Assembly: GCF_019061305.1 (NCBI RefSeq)
Contig: NZ_JAHQZT010000005.1
Location: forward strand, 1-64,000
DNA from: Marinobacterium weihaiense
GTDB taxonomy: Bacteria; Pseudomonadota; Gammaproteobacteria; Pseudomonadales; Balneatricaceae
Direction: 5' to 3'
DNA length: 64,000 nucleotides
Positions 34,297-47,616 of the stretch are shown piece after piece (within the stretch, counting starts at the first letter, position 1; each line of letters starts with the position of its first letter). Under the pieces are notes generated by a model. The model saw only the letters and a program-made list of their open reading frames with translations. It had not been told where the DNA came from and searched no databases. Position numbers and translations under genes: made by a program.

Positions 34297-35798
34297 ATCC
34301 ACAACCTCAATCCCTGTCTGTTCTGTTGCCCGATGTGGCGATTGCCGTGCCGGTCGAGCAGGTGCCCGTCGTCACGGGACTGGCGCTGGATAGCCGTCTG
34401 GTGCGGTCGGGCGATCTGTTTTTCGCGCGCAGTGGCGTGGCCAGCCGCGGTGCTGATTTCATGGTGGATGCCGAGCGTCGTGGTGCCGTTGCCGTTCTGG
34501 TGCAGCGGGGCGAGCTGCGTGATGGGGAGCGCGGCAGCCTGGCGATACCGGTGCTTGAGGTGGACGACCTGGATACGCAGATCGGCCAAGTGGCCAGCCG
34601 CTTTCATGGCAATCCCAGCCATCACCTCAAGGTGATTGGCGTTACCGGCACCAACGGCAAGACGTCTTGCAGTCACTACATGGCCCAGGCGCTTGAGCAA
34701 CTGGGGCACCGTGCGGCGGTCATCGGCACGCTGGGCAATGGTCTGCTGGACAACCTTCAGCCAGCCACCCATACCACGCCGAATGCCGTTGCGCTGCAGG
34801 CGCTGCTGGCCGAGCTGCTTGAGCAGGGTGCCGAGTACGTGGTCATGGAAGTATCCAGTCATGCGCTGGATCAACAGCGGGTGTCCGGGGTGCACTTTGC
34901 TGCTGCCGGCTTTACCAATCTGACCCGGGATCACCTGGACTATCACGGCGACATGGCCTGCTACGGCGATGCCAAAGCGCGGCTGTTCTTGCAGTACGCC
35001 CCGGCGCTGCAGGCAATCAACCTCGATGACGTGTTTGGCCGCACCCTATGGCAGCAGATGCAGCCGCGTCCGGCCCGGGTGCTGGGGTTTGCCATGAGCG
35101 AGCCCGGCGCCGACGTGCAGGCCGAGCAGCTGTTATTCAGGCCGGATGGCATACACTTCACGCTTGTACTGGAAGGCGAGCGCGCCGAGGTGCGGGCGCC
35201 GCTGCTGGGCAGTTTCAATGTCAGCAACCTGCTGCTGTGTGCGTCTCTGCTACACGGGTTGGGGTATTCAGCCGCCGAGATTGCCGTGGCGCTCGGCAAG
35301 CTGGCCCCGGTACCGGGGCGCATGCAGGTTCTGCCTTCAGTGCCCCATGCCCCCGCCGTGGTGGTGGATTATGCGCATACCCCGGATGCCCTGGCGCAGG
35401 CGCTGCAGGCATTGCGGCTGCATCGCACCGCGGGCGGTCGTCTAATCTGCGTATTCGGCTGTGGCGGTGATCGCGATACCGGTAAGCGCCCGGAGATGGG
35501 GCGCACGGCTGCGGAGTTGGCGGACCGGCTGGTGATTACCAGTGACAACCCGCGCTCCGAATCGCCGGCGGCGATCATCGAGCACATTCAGGCGGGTGTG
35601 CCGGCCGGAGTTGATCTGCAGCTGGAAGTGGATCGCGCCGTCGCCATTCGCCGAGCCCTGACCGAAGCCGATGCGCCGGACATGGTGCTGATTGCCGGCA
35701 AGGGGCATGAGCGTTGGCAGGAAATCAACGGAGTCAAAGAGCCTTTTGACGATTGTCAACAGGCCTGGCATGTATTGCAGGAAGGAGCTGAGGTATGA
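34293..35798 (+). CDS. murE: UDP-MurNAc-tripeptide synthetase MurE
   Basis: 501 residues. ATP loop GVTGTNGKTS near residue 116, and the specificity motif DNPR near residue 418 (TSDNPRSE), which marks addition of meso-diaminopimelate. It adds the third residue of the peptide stem in the cytoplasm. Overlaps both neighbours by 4 bases. Confidence 0.95.
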   Translation: MNPQPQSLSVLLPDVAIAVPVEQVPVVTGLALDSRLVRSGDLFFARSGVASRGADFMVDAERRGAVAVLVQRGELRDGERGSLAIPVLEVDDLDTQIGQVASRFHGNPSHHLKVIGVTGTNGKTSCSHYMAQALEQLGHRAAVIGTLGNGLLDNLQPATHTTPNAVALQALLAELLEQGAEYVVMEVSSHALDQQRVSGVHFAAAGFTNLTRDHLDYHGDMACYGDAKARLFLQYAPALQAINLDDVFGRTLWQQMQPRPARVLGFAMSEPGADVQAEQLLFRPDGIHFTLVLEGERAEVRAPLLGSFNVSNLLLCASLLHGLGYSAAEIAVALGKLAPVPGRMQVLPSVPHAPAVVVDYAHTPDALAQALQALRLHRTAGGRLICVFGCGGDRDTGKRPEMGRTAAELADRLVITSDNPRSESPAAIIEHIQAGVPAGVDLQLEVDRAVAIRRALTEADAPDMVLIAGKGHERWQEINGVKEPFDDCQQAWHVLQEGAEV

Positions 35799-37168
35799 TG
35801 CGCGCCTTTGAGCTGAACGAGCTCCAGCCGGTGCTGGGTGCGCAGCAGCGGGGGGAGAACTGCACCATTGAACGGGTCGTGACCGATAGCCGCCAATTGG
35901 CGCCGGGCGACCTGTTCGTGGCGTTGAAAGGCCCGAGCTTTGACGGGCACGATTTTGTCGGTGCTGCCGAGTTGAAGGGGGCTGCAGCGGTTGTGGTAGA
36001 CCATGAGGTCGAGACCCGACTGCCGCAGCTGGTAGTCGCCGACACCCTACAGGCGCTGGGACAGCTGGGCGGCTACAATCGGTCGCTGTTTCAGGCGCCG
36101 GTCTTTGCCGTGACCGGCAGCGGTGGCAAGACCACGGTCAAGGAAATGCTGGCCGGGCTGCTGGCCGTCAAGGGTGATGTGCTGGCCACGACCGGCAATC
36201 TCAACAACGAGATCGGTGCGCCGCTGACGTTGTTGCGACTGGCACCGGAACACCGCTCGGCGGTGGTCGAGCTGGGGGCCAGCGCCCAGGGCGAAATTGC
36301 CCGCACCGTGGCCATGACGCGGCCCGATGTGGCGTTGTTGAATAACGCCATGGGGGCGCACCTGGAAGGTTTTGGCGGACTTGAAGGGGTTGTGCGTGCC
36401 AAGGGCGAAATCTTCGGTGGCCTGCGCGAAGGCGGTGTTGGCGTGGTCAATCTGGACTCGCCGCATGCCTCGGTATGGATTGAGCGCCTGCACCGACTCA
36501 AGCGCCGGGTGTTCACCTTTGGCGTTGAAAACGGTGCGGCGGATATCAGTGCCAGCCGGTTGGAGATGAATGCCGACGGCAGCTGGCGTTTCGTGCTGGA
36601 TGACGGCACCGACCAGCTGCCGGTGTGCCTGCAGGTGCTGGGGCGCCATAACGTGGCCAATGCCACAGCGGCGGCCGCCGCCTGGGTAGCAGCCGGTCAG
36701 CCGCTGACGCAGATTGCCGGCGTGCTGGACCGCTTTACGCCGGTGGCCGGACGTCTCAGTCCGCATCCGCTGGCCAGCGGGGCGCTGTTGATTGATGACA
36801 GTTACAACGCCAACGCCGATGCGATCAAGGCGGCCACCGAACTGCTGGCGCAACTGCCTGGCGAGCGCCTGCTGGTGCTGGGCGATATGGCTGAGCTGGG
36901 GGCAGAGTCGCTGCGCCTGCATGCCGAGGTTGGTCACTATGCGGCTGAGCGTGGCATCGAGCGTTTGCTGGTGGTCGGGCCGCAGATGCAAGCGGCCGTT
37001 GACGCCTTTACACAGCACCGGCCGGGCGCCGAACACTTTAAGGACCAGGCTCTTTTGCTGGAACGATTGAACACATTGCTGGCACCCGAGACCACCTTGC
37101 TGGTCAAGGGCTCGCGCAGCGCTCAGATGGACAGGGTAGTTGCGGCCCTGCTGAAAGGGGAACACTAA
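35795..37168 (+). CDS. murF: UDP-MurNAc-tripeptide:D-Ala-D-Ala ligase MurF
   Basis: 457 residues. ATP loop [13 protein letters not shown] near residue 108, the Mur-ligase middle domain with [13 protein letters not shown], and the C-terminal Rossmann domain ([14 protein letters not shown]). It adds D-Ala-D-Ala to give the pentapeptide. Two adjacent ATG codons (35795 and 35798) are possible starts; the first overlaps murE. Confidence 0.95.
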   Translation: MMRAFELNELQPVLGAQQRGENCTIERVVTDSRQLAPGDLFVALKGPSFDGHDFVGAAELKGAAAVVVDHEVETRLPQLVVADTLQALGQLGGYNRSLFQAPVFAVTGSGGKTTVKEMLAGLLAVKGDVLATTGNLNNEIGAPLTLLRLAPEHRSAVVELGASAQGEIARTVAMTRPDVALLNNAMGAHLEGFGGLEGVVRAKGEIFGGLREGGVGVVNLDSPHASVWIERLHRLKRRVFTFGVENGAADISASRLEMNADGSWRFVLDDGTDQLPVCLQVLGRHNVANATAAAAAWVAAGQPLTQIAGVLDRFTPVAGRLSPHPLASGALLIDDSYNANADAIKAATELLAQLPGERLLVLGDMAELGAESLRLHAEVGHYAAERGIERLLVVGPQMQAAVDAFTQHRPGAEHFKDQALLLERLNTLLAPETTLLVKGSRSAQMDRVVAALLKGEH

Positions 37169-37172
37169 TACC

Positions 37173-38255
37173 ATGCTACTGCTTCTTGCCGATTACCTGT
37201 CCCAGTTTTACAGCGGCTTCGGGGTATTTCGTTACATCACGCTGCGCGGCATCATGGGCATACTCACTGCCCTGGGCATTTCCCTGTTCATGGGGCCCTG
37301 GCTGATTACGCGGCTGAAGGAAAAACAGATTGGTCAGGCGATCCGTGATGACGGTCCCCAGTCACACCTGAGCAAAGCGGGCACCCCGACCATGGGCGGG
37401 GCGTTGATTCTGCTGTCGATCGCCATCAGCACGCTGCTGTGGAGCGATCTGAGCAGTCGCTATGTCTGGGTGACCCTGATCGTGACGTTGATTTTCGGCG
37501 CGGTGGGCTGGGTGGACGACTGGCGCAAGGTGGTCGAGAAGAACCCGCGTGGTCTGCCGGCACGCTGGAAATACTTCTGGCAGTCGATAGCCGGTATCGG
37601 GGCCGCAGTGGTGCTGTACATGACGGCGCAGTCGCCGATCGAAACACAGCTGATCGTGCCCTTTTTCAAGGACGTGGCTATCGATCTGGGCATTTTCTTT
37701 GTCGTCTTTACCTATTTCGTGATTGTCGGCAGCTCCAACGCGGTCAACCTGACGGATGGACTGGATGGTCTGGCGATCATGCCGACCGTCATGGTTGCGG
37801 CCGCCCTGGCCGTATTTGCCTACCTGAGCGGCCATGTTCAGTTTGCCAACTACCTGCAGATTCCCTACGTGGCGGGCTCCGGCGAGCTGATTATTTTCTG
37901 CGGCGCCATTATTGGGGCCGGGCTGGGCTTTCTCTGGTTCAACACGTACCCGGCGCAGGTCTTCATGGGTGATGTGGGTGCGCTGTCGCTGGGCGCCGCG
38001 CTGGGGGTGATCGCCGTCATCGTGCGTCAGGAGCTGGTGCTGGTCATCATGGGTGGCGTGTTCGTGATGGAAACCGTATCGGTGATTCTGCAGGTGGCCT
38101 CGTTCAAGCTGACCGGCCGCCGCATCTTCCGCATGGCGCCGATCCATCACCATTTTGAACTTAAGGGCTGGCCCGAGCCGCGCGTGATCGTGCGTTTCTG
38201 GATCATTACCGTTGTGCTGGTGCTGATCGGCCTGGCATCACTGAAAATTCGCTGA
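37173..38255 (+). CDS. mraY: Phospho-MurNAc-pentapeptide translocase MraY
   Basis: 360 residues with about ten membrane helices. Signatures: [13 protein letters not shown] (about 70), [10 protein letters not shown] (about 190), [15 protein letters not shown] and [15 protein letters not shown], the cytoplasmic HHH loop. It attaches phospho-MurNAc-pentapeptide to undecaprenyl phosphate, making lipid I. Confidence 0.96.
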   Translation: MLLLLADYLSQFYSGFGVFRYITLRGIMGILTALGISLFMGPWLITRLKEKQIGQAIRDDGPQSHLSKAGTPTMGGALILLSIAISTLLWSDLSSRYVWVTLIVTLIFGAVGWVDDWRKVVEKNPRGLPARWKYFWQSIAGIGAAVVLYMTAQSPIETQLIVPFFKDVAIDLGIFFVVFTYFVIVGSSNAVNLTDGLDGLAIMPTVMVAAALAVFAYLSGHVQFANYLQIPYVAGSGELIIFCGAIIGAGLGFLWFNTYPAQVFMGDVGALSLGAALGVIAVIVRQELVLVIMGGVFVMETVSVILQVASFKLTGRRIFRMAPIHHHFELKGWPEPRVIVRFWIITVVLVLIGLASLKIR

Positions 38256-38267
38256 CAGGAGAGCAGG

Positions 38268-39617
38268 GTGAGTCTGATCACGACGGACAAGCAGCGCATC
38301 ATCATCGGCCTGGGGCAGACCGGCCTGGCCTGTGCACGCTACTTCCAGCGTAGCGGAGTGCCGTTTGCCGTGTGTGATACCCGCGATGCGCCGGCCGCGG
38401 CCGAAGCCTTCCGGGCCGAATTTCCGCAGGTGGAGCTGCGCCTGGGGGCGCTCGACAGTGCCTGGCTGGGGCGGGCCCAGGAGCTGGTCATCAGCCCGGG
38501 CCTAGACAAGCGCCACCCTGCTATTGCCGAAGCGGTTGCGGCCGGCGCGGCGCTGATCGGTGATATCGACCTGTTCTGCCGTGAGGCCGAGGCGCCGATT
38601 GTCGCCATCACCGGTTCCAACGCCAAGAGTACAGTCACCACGCTGGTCGGGCTCATGGCGGAACAGGCCGGGCTGCGGGTGGGGGTCGGCGGCAACATCG
38701 GCACCCCTGCGCTGGACCTGTTACTGCAGCCGGCGGAGCTGTATGTGCTCGAGCTGTCCAGCTTTCAGCTTGAAACCACGCATGAGCTGCGCGCGGCTGC
38801 TGCCACGGTGCTGAATGTCAGTCCGGACCACCTTGACCGCTATGACAGCATGCAGGACTACACCCTGACCAAGCACCGCATCTATCGCAACGCAAACCTG
38901 GCGCTGTCCAACCGTGATGACCCGCTGACCCAGCCGCTGCTGGCCCGAGGAACAGCCCTGCGCAGCTTCGGGTTGGGCGTGCCGGATCTGAAACAGTACG
39001 GCCTGCGCGAGCAGGCAGGTGAAACCTGGCTGGCATGCGGCCTGGAGTGTCTGTTGCCGGCATCGGCTCTGAAAATTCGCGGCCGACACAATCTGGCCAA
39101 TGCGCTGGCGGCGCTGGCCCTGGCTGAAGCTGTGGGGGTGCCTAGGGATGCGGCACTGCAAGCGCTGCAGGGCTTTGCCGGGCTGCAGCATCGCTGCCAG
39201 TGGGTGGCCGAGGTCGACGGCGTCAGTTATTTCAATGATTCCAAGGGTACCAACGTGGGCGCCACATTGGCGGCGCTGCAGGGCCTGGGTGCCACGCTGG
39301 CGCCGGGGCAACAGCTGATCCTGATTGCCGGTGGGGTGGGCAAGGAACAGTCGTTTGCTGAACTCAATGGTCCGCTGCAGCAGTACAGCCGTGACCTTAT
39401 TCTGATGGGGCGCGACGCCGCCCTGATCGGAGCCGAGATTCAGGGGCCGGCGCAGCATGTGGCGGTATCGATGGAGACAGCCGTGGCACGGGCCCGTGCG
39501 CTGGCGCAGCCGGGAGATCTGGTGCTGCTGTCACCGGCCTGTGCCAGCTTCGACATGTTCTCGGGATACGGTGAACGGGGTGATCGCTTTGTAGAGGCGG
39601 TGGAGGCGTTGCAGTGA
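38268..39617 (+). CDS. murD: UDP-MurNAc-L-Ala:D-Glu ligase MurD
   Basis: 449 residues. ATP loop ITGSNAKSTVTTLVG near residue 115, NVSPDHLDRY, the HNLANALAALA segment and YFNDSKGTN. It adds D-glutamate to UDP-MurNAc-L-Ala. GTG start at 38268 with AGGAGA upstream; the stop overlaps the ftsW GTG. Confidence 0.95.
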   Translation: MSLITTDKQRIIIGLGQTGLACARYFQRSGVPFAVCDTRDAPAAAEAFRAEFPQVELRLGALDSAWLGRAQELVISPGLDKRHPAIAEAVAAGAALIGDIDLFCREAEAPIVAITGSNAKSTVTTLVGLMAEQAGLRVGVGGNIGTPALDLLLQPAELYVLELSSFQLETTHELRAAAATVLNVSPDHLDRYDSMQDYTLTKHRIYRNANLALSNRDDPLTQPLLARGTALRSFGLGVPDLKQYGLREQAGETWLACGLECLLPASALKIRGRHNLANALAALALAEAVGVPRDAALQALQGFAGLQHRCQWVAEVDGVSYFNDSKGTNVGATLAALQGLGATLAPGQQLILIAGGVGKEQSFAELNGPLQQYSRDLILMGRDAALIGAEIQGPAQHVAVSMETAVARARALAQPGDLVLLSPACASFDMFSGYGERGDRFVEAVEALQ

Positions 39618-40846
39618 AGTTCGCACTGCACTGGCTTGATGCATTGCTGCCGGCACGGGTACGGCCGCCGTCGGGGGTGGCGCCGGTCGACCCTCTGCTG
39701 TTGTGTTGTGCGCTGGCGTTGATGCTGATCGGTCTGGTGATGATCACCTCGGCATCCATGGACGTGGCGGCGCGAGACTTCGGCTCGCCCGGCCATTTCA
39801 TTCTGCGCCATGGCCTGTTCGTGCTGATGGCGCTGGTGGCGGCCAGTGTGGCCATCCTCATACCGGTACGCACCTGGGAGCGCTACAGCTTTGCGCTGCT
39901 GGTGTTTGGGCTGATTCTGCTGGCGCTGGTCCTGGTGCCCGGCATCGGGCGCGAGGTCAACGGTTCGCGGCGCTGGATCGGTCTGGGGCCGATCAACCTG
40001 CAGGCATCCGAAATTGCCAAGGCTTGTATGGTGATTTTCATCAGTGCGTACTTGGTGCGTCGGCTGGATGAAGTGCGTAGCGGCTGGTGGGGCGTGGTCA
40101 AGCCGGCCCTGCCGCTGGCCGTTTACGGTGTCGCGCTGCTGATGGAGCCGGATTACGGTGCCATGGTCGTCATGGTAGCGACCGTGGCGGGTATGGTGTT
40201 TCTGGGCGGCATGCGTTTGCTGCAGCTGACGGTGGTGGTACTGCTGGCGCTGGTCGTCGGGGGCATGCTGGCCCTTGCTCAGCCCTACCGTATCGAACGC
40301 CTGAAGAGCTTTTCGGATCCCTGGGCCGACCCCTTCGGGGCCGGGTATCAGCTGTCCCAGGCGCAGATCGCCTTCGGCCGTGGTGACTGGTTCGGCACCG
40401 GGTTAGGTAACAGTGTTCAGAAACTGTTTTATCTGCCCGAAGCGCATACCGATTTTGTCTACTCGGTGCTGGCTGAAGAGCTGGGGCTGGTGGGCGCGCT
40501 GCTGATCATCGTGCTGTACGTGCTGCTGGTGGCACGCATCTTCATCATCGGCCGCCAGGCCGAGAAGCAGAACCGCTTTTACATGGCGTACTTGACCTAT
40601 GGTTTCGGCTTTATCATTGCCGGTCAGGCGCTGATTAATATCGGGGTTAATGTCGGTGCGCTGCCGACCAAGGGGCTGACGCTGCCACTGTTGAGTTATG
40701 GCGGTTCCAGTCTGCTGGTGTGTGCCACCATGATCGCCATCGTGTTGCGGGTGGATTACGAATTGAAGTGCGAGCGGCTGAAACAGCCGCCGCTGGAAAT
40801 GCCCTGGTTGAGGCGGCTGTTGAGAATCGAGGAGAACGCATCATGA
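39614..40846 (+). CDS. ftsW: Septal peptidoglycan glycosyltransferase FtsW
   Basis: 410 residues, ten predicted membrane helices of the SEDS family. Signatures: GSRRWIGLGPINLQASEIAK (about 116), AYRIERLKSF-like loop after helix 7, QAQIAFGRGDWFGTGLGNSVQK and LPEAHTDFVYSVLAEELG. It polymerises septal glycan with FtsI as partner. GTG start overlapping the murD stop; AGTTATGGGS-type end motif LLSYGGSSLL is present. Confidence 0.94.
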   Translation: MKFALHWLDALLPARVRPPSGVAPVDPLLLCCALALMLIGLVMITSASMDVAARDFGSPGHFILRHGLFVLMALVAASVAILIPVRTWERYSFALLVFGLILLALVLVPGIGREVNGSRRWIGLGPINLQASEIAKACMVIFISAYLVRRLDEVRSGWWGVVKPALPLAVYGVALLMEPDYGAMVVMVATVAGMVFLGGMRLLQLTVVVLLALVVGGMLALAQPYRIERLKSFSDPWADPFGAGYQLSQAQIAFGRGDWFGTGLGNSVQKLFYLPEAHTDFVYSVLAEELGLVGALLIIVLYVLLVARIFIIGRQAEKQNRFYMAYLTYGFGFIIAGQALINIGVNVGALPTKGLTLPLLSYGGSSLLVCATMIAIVLRVDYELKCERLKQPPLEMPWLRRLLRIEENAS

Positions 40847-41921
40847 GCACCCGTCCACGTAAGGTGCTGATCATGGCCGGTGGAACTGGCGGGCATGTCT
40901 TTCCGGCGCTGGCCACGGCCGAGAAGCTGCAGCAGCAGGGGGTCGAGGTTGAGTGGTTGGGCAGCCGCGTCGGGATCGAGAACGAGATTGTGCCCGGCGC
41001 CGGCATTCCTTTGCACCGTATTTCCGTGACCGGGCTACGGGGCAAGGGGCGGTTAAGCTTGCTGCTGGCACCCTTGCGTGTCGCTAATGCGCTGGGCCAG
41101 GCGCTGGCCGTGCTGCGTCGGGTGCGTCCGGATGCCGTGCTGGGCATGGGCGGCTTTGCATCCGGCCCGGGTGGGCTGGCCGCTTGGCTGCTGCGCGTGC
41201 CGGTGGTGGTGCATGAACAGAATGCCATTCCGGGGCTGACCAACAAAACACTGGCACGCTTGGCGCGTCGGGTGCTGCGGGCCTTCCCGCAGGCGTTTGC
41301 CGGTCGTGATGATGTTGAAACAACGGGCAACCCGGTACGGGGCCCGATTCTGGAGTTGCCAGCGCCGGAGCAGCGCCTTGCCGGGCGTGAAGGTCCGCTG
41401 CGCCTGCTGGTCGTGGGAGGGAGCCTGGGTGCGCTGGCAATCAACCAGGTGCTGCCGCAGGCGCTTGCGCAGCTGGCGCCGGAGCAGCGCCCGCAGGTTT
41501 GGCATCAGACCGGCAAGCGCCACTTAGACGTGACGCAGCAGGCATATGCCGAGGCGGGCGTGAAGGCCAGTGTGGTGCCGTTCATCGATCGCATGGATAA
41601 GGCCTATGGCTGGGCGGATCTGGTGCTCTGCCGTGCCGGTGCGTTGACGGTGAGCGAGATTGAAATAGCCGGTCTGCCAGCCGTGTTCGTGCCGTTTCCG
41701 CACGCGGTGGATGATCACCAGACCGCCAATGCACGGCATATGGAGCAGGTCGGTGCGGCACGGATGATTCAGCAATCCGAGCTGGACGCCGAGACCTTGG
41801 CCCGTCTGCTGCAGGATTTGAATGAGCGACAACAACTTTTGGATATGGCGATCCGTGCGCGACAGCAGGCGCGGCCGGATGCCAGCGACAGGGTAGCAGC
41901 GGTCTGCCTGGAGGTAATGCA

Positions 41922-41925
<4 letters not shown>
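40843..41925 (+). CDS. murG: UDP-GlcNAc:lipid I GlcNAc-transferase MurG
   Basis: 360 residues. [12 protein letters not shown] at the N-terminus, [35 protein letters not shown] and the donor-binding [11 protein letters not shown]. It makes lipid II at the cytoplasmic membrane face. The ATG at 40843 overlaps the ftsW stop by 4 bases and follows GGAG; longer upstream readings run through the ftsW gene and are rejected. Confidence 0.95.
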
Positions 41926-44313
<2,388 letters not shown>

Positions 44314-44315
44314 GC

Positions 44316-45068
44316 ATGACCGAAACACCATCGGTGACCGACAATGGATTTGACCGCCACTGGCGTGCGCTGGTCATTCTGACATTGCTGGTGGTGTTTG
44401 TCGGGATTGGCAGTTCGCTGCTGCGTGAGTTCTGGCATTGGCTCGACCGGCCGGTGGGCGAGGTGCGTGTGGCCGGTGCCACCCGCCACCTGGACAAGCA
44501 GGCGCTGGCGCAGGCGCTGGCCAATCGGCTTGAGCAGCCTATGTTGCAGATCGATCTACAGCAGCTGCACCAGCAGCTGGTGGAAGATCCCTGGGTTTAC
44601 AGCGCCCGTGTGCGCTTGCAGTGGCCACCGGCACTTGAAGTTCAGCTGGAAGAAGAAGTGCCGGTCGCGCGTTGGGGGGACAAGGGGCTGCTCAACCACC
44701 AAGGCGACATTTTCTGGCCGGAGTTGAAGCCCGAGTACGCCGCATTGCCGAAGCTGACCGGGCCGGCGCACGAAACCGTGAAGATCATGCAGCAGTACCA
44801 TGACTTGAACCGCATGTTCTCGGCATCCGGCCTGCGCTTGACCGGGCTGATGCTGGAATCACGCGGTGCCTGGACACTGGAGCTGGACAACGGCATCCGC
44901 GTGGTCGCGGGGCGAGAGCAGCTGCTGCCGCGGCTGAAACGTTTTATTCGTATCTATCAGGCGCGCCTGGCCGAGCGTGCCGCGCAGATAGAACAGGTTG
45001 ATATTCGCTACACCAACGGCGTGGCCGTAAGTTGGCGCGCAGAATCAGGAAACAAAAATGCAGGTTAA
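44316..45068 (+). CDS. ftsQ: Cell division protein FtsQ
   Basis: 250 residues: short cytoplasmic tail, one membrane helix at about 20-40, a POTRA domain (VGEVRVAGATRHLDKQALAQAL) and the FtsQ/DivIB beta domain (VRLQWPPALEVQLEEEVPVARW). It forms FtsQLB with FtsL and FtsB. The ATG at 44316 has GAGGGG 5 bases upstream; a GTG at 44310 overlapping the ddlB stop is the alternative. Confidence 0.92.
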   Translation: MTETPSVTDNGFDRHWRALVILTLLVVFVGIGSSLLREFWHWLDRPVGEVRVAGATRHLDKQALAQALANRLEQPMLQIDLQQLHQQLVEDPWVYSARVRLQWPPALEVQLEEEVPVARWGDKGLLNHQGDIFWPELKPEYAALPKLTGPAHETVKIMQQYHDLNRMFSASGLRLTGLMLESRGAWTLELDNGIRVVAGREQLLPRLKRFIRIYQARLAERAAQIEQVDIRYTNGVAVSWRAESGNKNAG

Positions 45069-46341
45069 GGGTGACATGGCAGGCAACATGATCGTGGCGC
45101 TCGATATCGGCACCTCGAAAGTGGTGTGTCTGGTCGGCGAGTTGACGCCCCAGGGCACGATCGAGATCGTCGGTGTCGGTTCCCAGCCCTCGCGTGGGCT
45201 CAAGCGCGGGGTGGTTGTAAACATAGAATCCACCGTCAGCTCGATTCAACGCGCGGTGGAAGAGGCCGAGCTGATGGCCGGCTGCAAGGTGCATGGCGTG
45301 AGCGTCGGCATTGCCGGCAGCCATATCAGCAGTCTCAACTCGCATGGCATTGTTGCGGTGCGTGACCGGGAAGTCTCTGACTACGACCTGGAGCGGGTTA
45401 TTGATGCGGCGCGTGCGGTTGCGATTCCGGCGGATCAGAAGATTCTGCATATCCTGCCGCAGGAGTACCTGATCGATAATCAGGAAGGTATCAAGGAACC
45501 TCTGGGCATGTCCGGAGTCCGCCTTGAAGCCAAGGTTCACCTGGTGACCGGTGCCACCAATGCGGTGCAGAATATCGAAAAGTGCATTCGTCGCTGTGGT
45601 CTGGAAGTGGATGCCGTGGTTTTGGAGCAGTTGGCTTCCAGTTACGCCGTGCTGACTGAAGACGAAAAGGATCTGGGCGTCTGCATCGTGGATATCGGTG
45701 GTGGTACCACGGATATTGCGGTCTTCACGGCTGGGTCGATTCGACACACGGCGGTGATTCCCATTGCCGGTGATCAGGTGACCAACGATATTGCCATGGC
45801 TCTGCGGACGCCGACGCAGCATGCCGAGCAGATCAAGATCAAGTACGCCTGCGCCCTGGCACAGCTGGCGCAGTCGGATGAGATGATCAAGGTGCCCAGC
45901 GTGGGTGACCGTCCGGCACGGGATCTTTCGCGTCAGGCGCTGGCGGAAGTGGTCGAGCCCCGTTATGAGGAGCTGTTTACGCTGGTGCAGGCTGAACTGC
46001 GTCGCAGCGGGTTTGAGGACCTGGTGGCGGCCGGTATCGTGTTGACCGGCGGCACGGCGAAAATGGAAGGCGCAGTCGAGCTGGCGGAAGAGATTTTCCA
46101 TATGCCGGTGCGCCTGGCCAAGCCGCAGGGCATTCGCGGCATGGAGACACAGCTGAGCAATCCGATTTACGCCACGGGGATTGGCCTGCTGCACTATGCG
46201 CGTCAGGACCACGAAGTACCGATGGCGCCGATTATGGCAGAGAACACACAGGAAATGGTGCCGGTGACGGAACGCGAGCCGCGGCCGGGGGCAACCGATT
46301 ACCTGAAACGTATAAAAGAGTGGTTGCAGGTCAACTTCTAA
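45058..46341 (+). CDS. ftsA: Cell division protein FtsA
   Basis: 427 residues of the actin fold: phosphate-1 ALDIGTSKVVCLVGE near residue 15, phosphate-2 CIVDIGGGTTDIAVF near residue 210, LTGGTAKMEGA near residue 335, and an amphipathic membrane-targeting helix at the C-terminus (YLKRIKEWLQVNF). It tethers FtsZ to the membrane. The start overlaps ftsQ by 11 bases. Confidence 0.95.
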   Translation: MQVKGDMAGNMIVALDIGTSKVVCLVGELTPQGTIEIVGVGSQPSRGLKRGVVVNIESTVSSIQRAVEEAELMAGCKVHGVSVGIAGSHISSLNSHGIVAVRDREVSDYDLERVIDAARAVAIPADQKILHILPQEYLIDNQEGIKEPLGMSGVRLEAKVHLVTGATNAVQNIEKCIRRCGLEVDAVVLEQLASSYAVLTEDEKDLGVCIVDIGGGTTDIAVFTAGSIRHTAVIPIAGDQVTNDIAMALRTPTQHAEQIKIKYACALAQLAQSDEMIKVPSVGDRPARDLSRQALAEVVEPRYEELFTLVQAELRRSGFEDLVAAGIVLTGGTAKMEGAVELAEEIFHMPVRLAKPQGIRGMETQLSNPIYATGIGLLHYARQDHEVPMAPIMAENTQEMVPVTEREPRPGATDYLKRIKEWLQVNF

Positions 46342-46413
46342 GAATTCATTACAATTTGCTAGTCGCCGGAAACGCCGGAAGGTAGTGGCAGGCGTCCGGA
46401 GAGGAGGGGGAAA

Positions 46414-47595
46414 ATGTTTGAACTGGTCGAGAGTGTAACGCAAAGCGCCCTGATCAAAGTGATCGGGGTTGGCGGTGGCGGCGGCAACGCCGTGCAGTAC
46501 ATGGTGGATCGTGAGGTTGAGGGTGTTGAATTCATCTGTGCCAACACCGATGCCCAGGCGCTGAGCCGCAATGCTGCCCGTACGGCGCTGCATATCGGTG
46601 GCGACCTGACCAAGGGGTTGGGTGCCGGTGCCAACCCGGAGATCGGCCGCCAGGCGGCGCTGGAAGATCGCGAGCGCATTGCCGAGACGCTGTCCGGTGC
46701 CGATATGGTCTTCATTACGGCCGGCATGGGGGGGGGGACCGGTACCGGTGCCGCACCGATTGTGGCCGAGGTGGCTCGTGAATTGGGCATCCTGACGGTG
46801 GCGGTGGTGACGCGCCCGTTCCCGTTCGAAGGCCGCAAGCGCATGAAGATCGCCGAGGCGGGCATCACCGAGCTGCGCGATGCCGTTGACTCGCTGATCA
46901 TCATCCCCAACGAGAAGCTGATGCAGGTGCTGGGCAAGAACTGCAGCCTGGTGAACGCCTTCAGTGCCGCCAACGATGTGCTCAAGGGGGCGGTGCAGGG
47001 CATTGCCGATCTGATCACGCGCCCGGGCATGATCAACGTCGACTTTGCCGACGTGCGTACCGTGATGTCGGCCATGGGCATGGCGATGATGGGAACCGCG
47101 ATCGCACACGGCGACAGCCGTGCCGAAGAGGCTGCGGAGGCGGCGATTCGCAGCCCGCTGCTGGAAGACATCGATCTGCGAGGAGCCAGCGGCATTCTGG
47201 TTAACATTGCGGCGGGCGAAGATCTCAGCCTGGGCGAGTTTACCGAAGTGGGTAACATCGTCGAGCAGTACGCGGATGAGGACGCGACCATCGTGGTGGG
47301 CACGGTTATCGATCCGTCACTGGGCGACGACCTGAAGGTGACTGTGGTGGCCACCGGCCTGGATCGCGTGCGTGAGCCGGAGATGGAAGTGGTACAAGGC
47401 GCGGGCAACAACAGCCGCAAGCCGGATGGCTCGCTGAACCTGGACGAGATCGAACTGCCGACCATTCTGCGTCGCCAGCGTGAAGAGGCGTTGGTCGAAA
47501 AGCCCAAGCAGGACATGAGCGGGGAGGCGCCCAGCAGCAAGGACGACTACGGCACGTTGGATATTCCGACATTCCTGCGCCGTCAGGCTGACTGA
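46414..47595 (+). CDS. ftsZ: Cell division GTPase FtsZ
   Basis: 393 residues, tubulin-like. GVGGGGGNAVQYM near residue 18, GTP loop GGGTGTG at 106-112, NVDFADVRTVM near 205, and the conserved C-terminal peptide LDIPTFLRRQAD that binds FtsA and ZipA. It builds the Z-ring. A run of ten G bases (46728-46737) encodes the start of the GTP loop. GGAGAGGAGGGGG is a strong ribosome site. Confidence 0.97.
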   Translation: MFELVESVTQSALIKVIGVGGGGGNAVQYMVDREVEGVEFICANTDAQALSRNAARTALHIGGDLTKGLGAGANPEIGRQAALEDRERIAETLSGADMVFITAGMGGGTGTGAAPIVAEVARELGILTVAVVTRPFPFEGRKRMKIAEAGITELRDAVDSLIIIPNEKLMQVLGKNCSLVNAFSAANDVLKGAVQGIADLITRPGMINVDFADVRTVMSAMGMAMMGTAIAHGDSRAEEAAEAAIRSPLLEDIDLRGASGILVNIAAGEDLSLGEFTEVGNIVEQYADEDATIVVGTVIDPSLGDDLKVTVVATGLDRVREPEMEVVQGAGNNSRKPDGSLNLDEIELPTILRRQREEALVEKPKQDMSGEAPSSKDDYGTLDIPTFLRRQAD

Positions 47596-47616
47596 GAAAA
47601 AGTCGCATTCAGGGTA

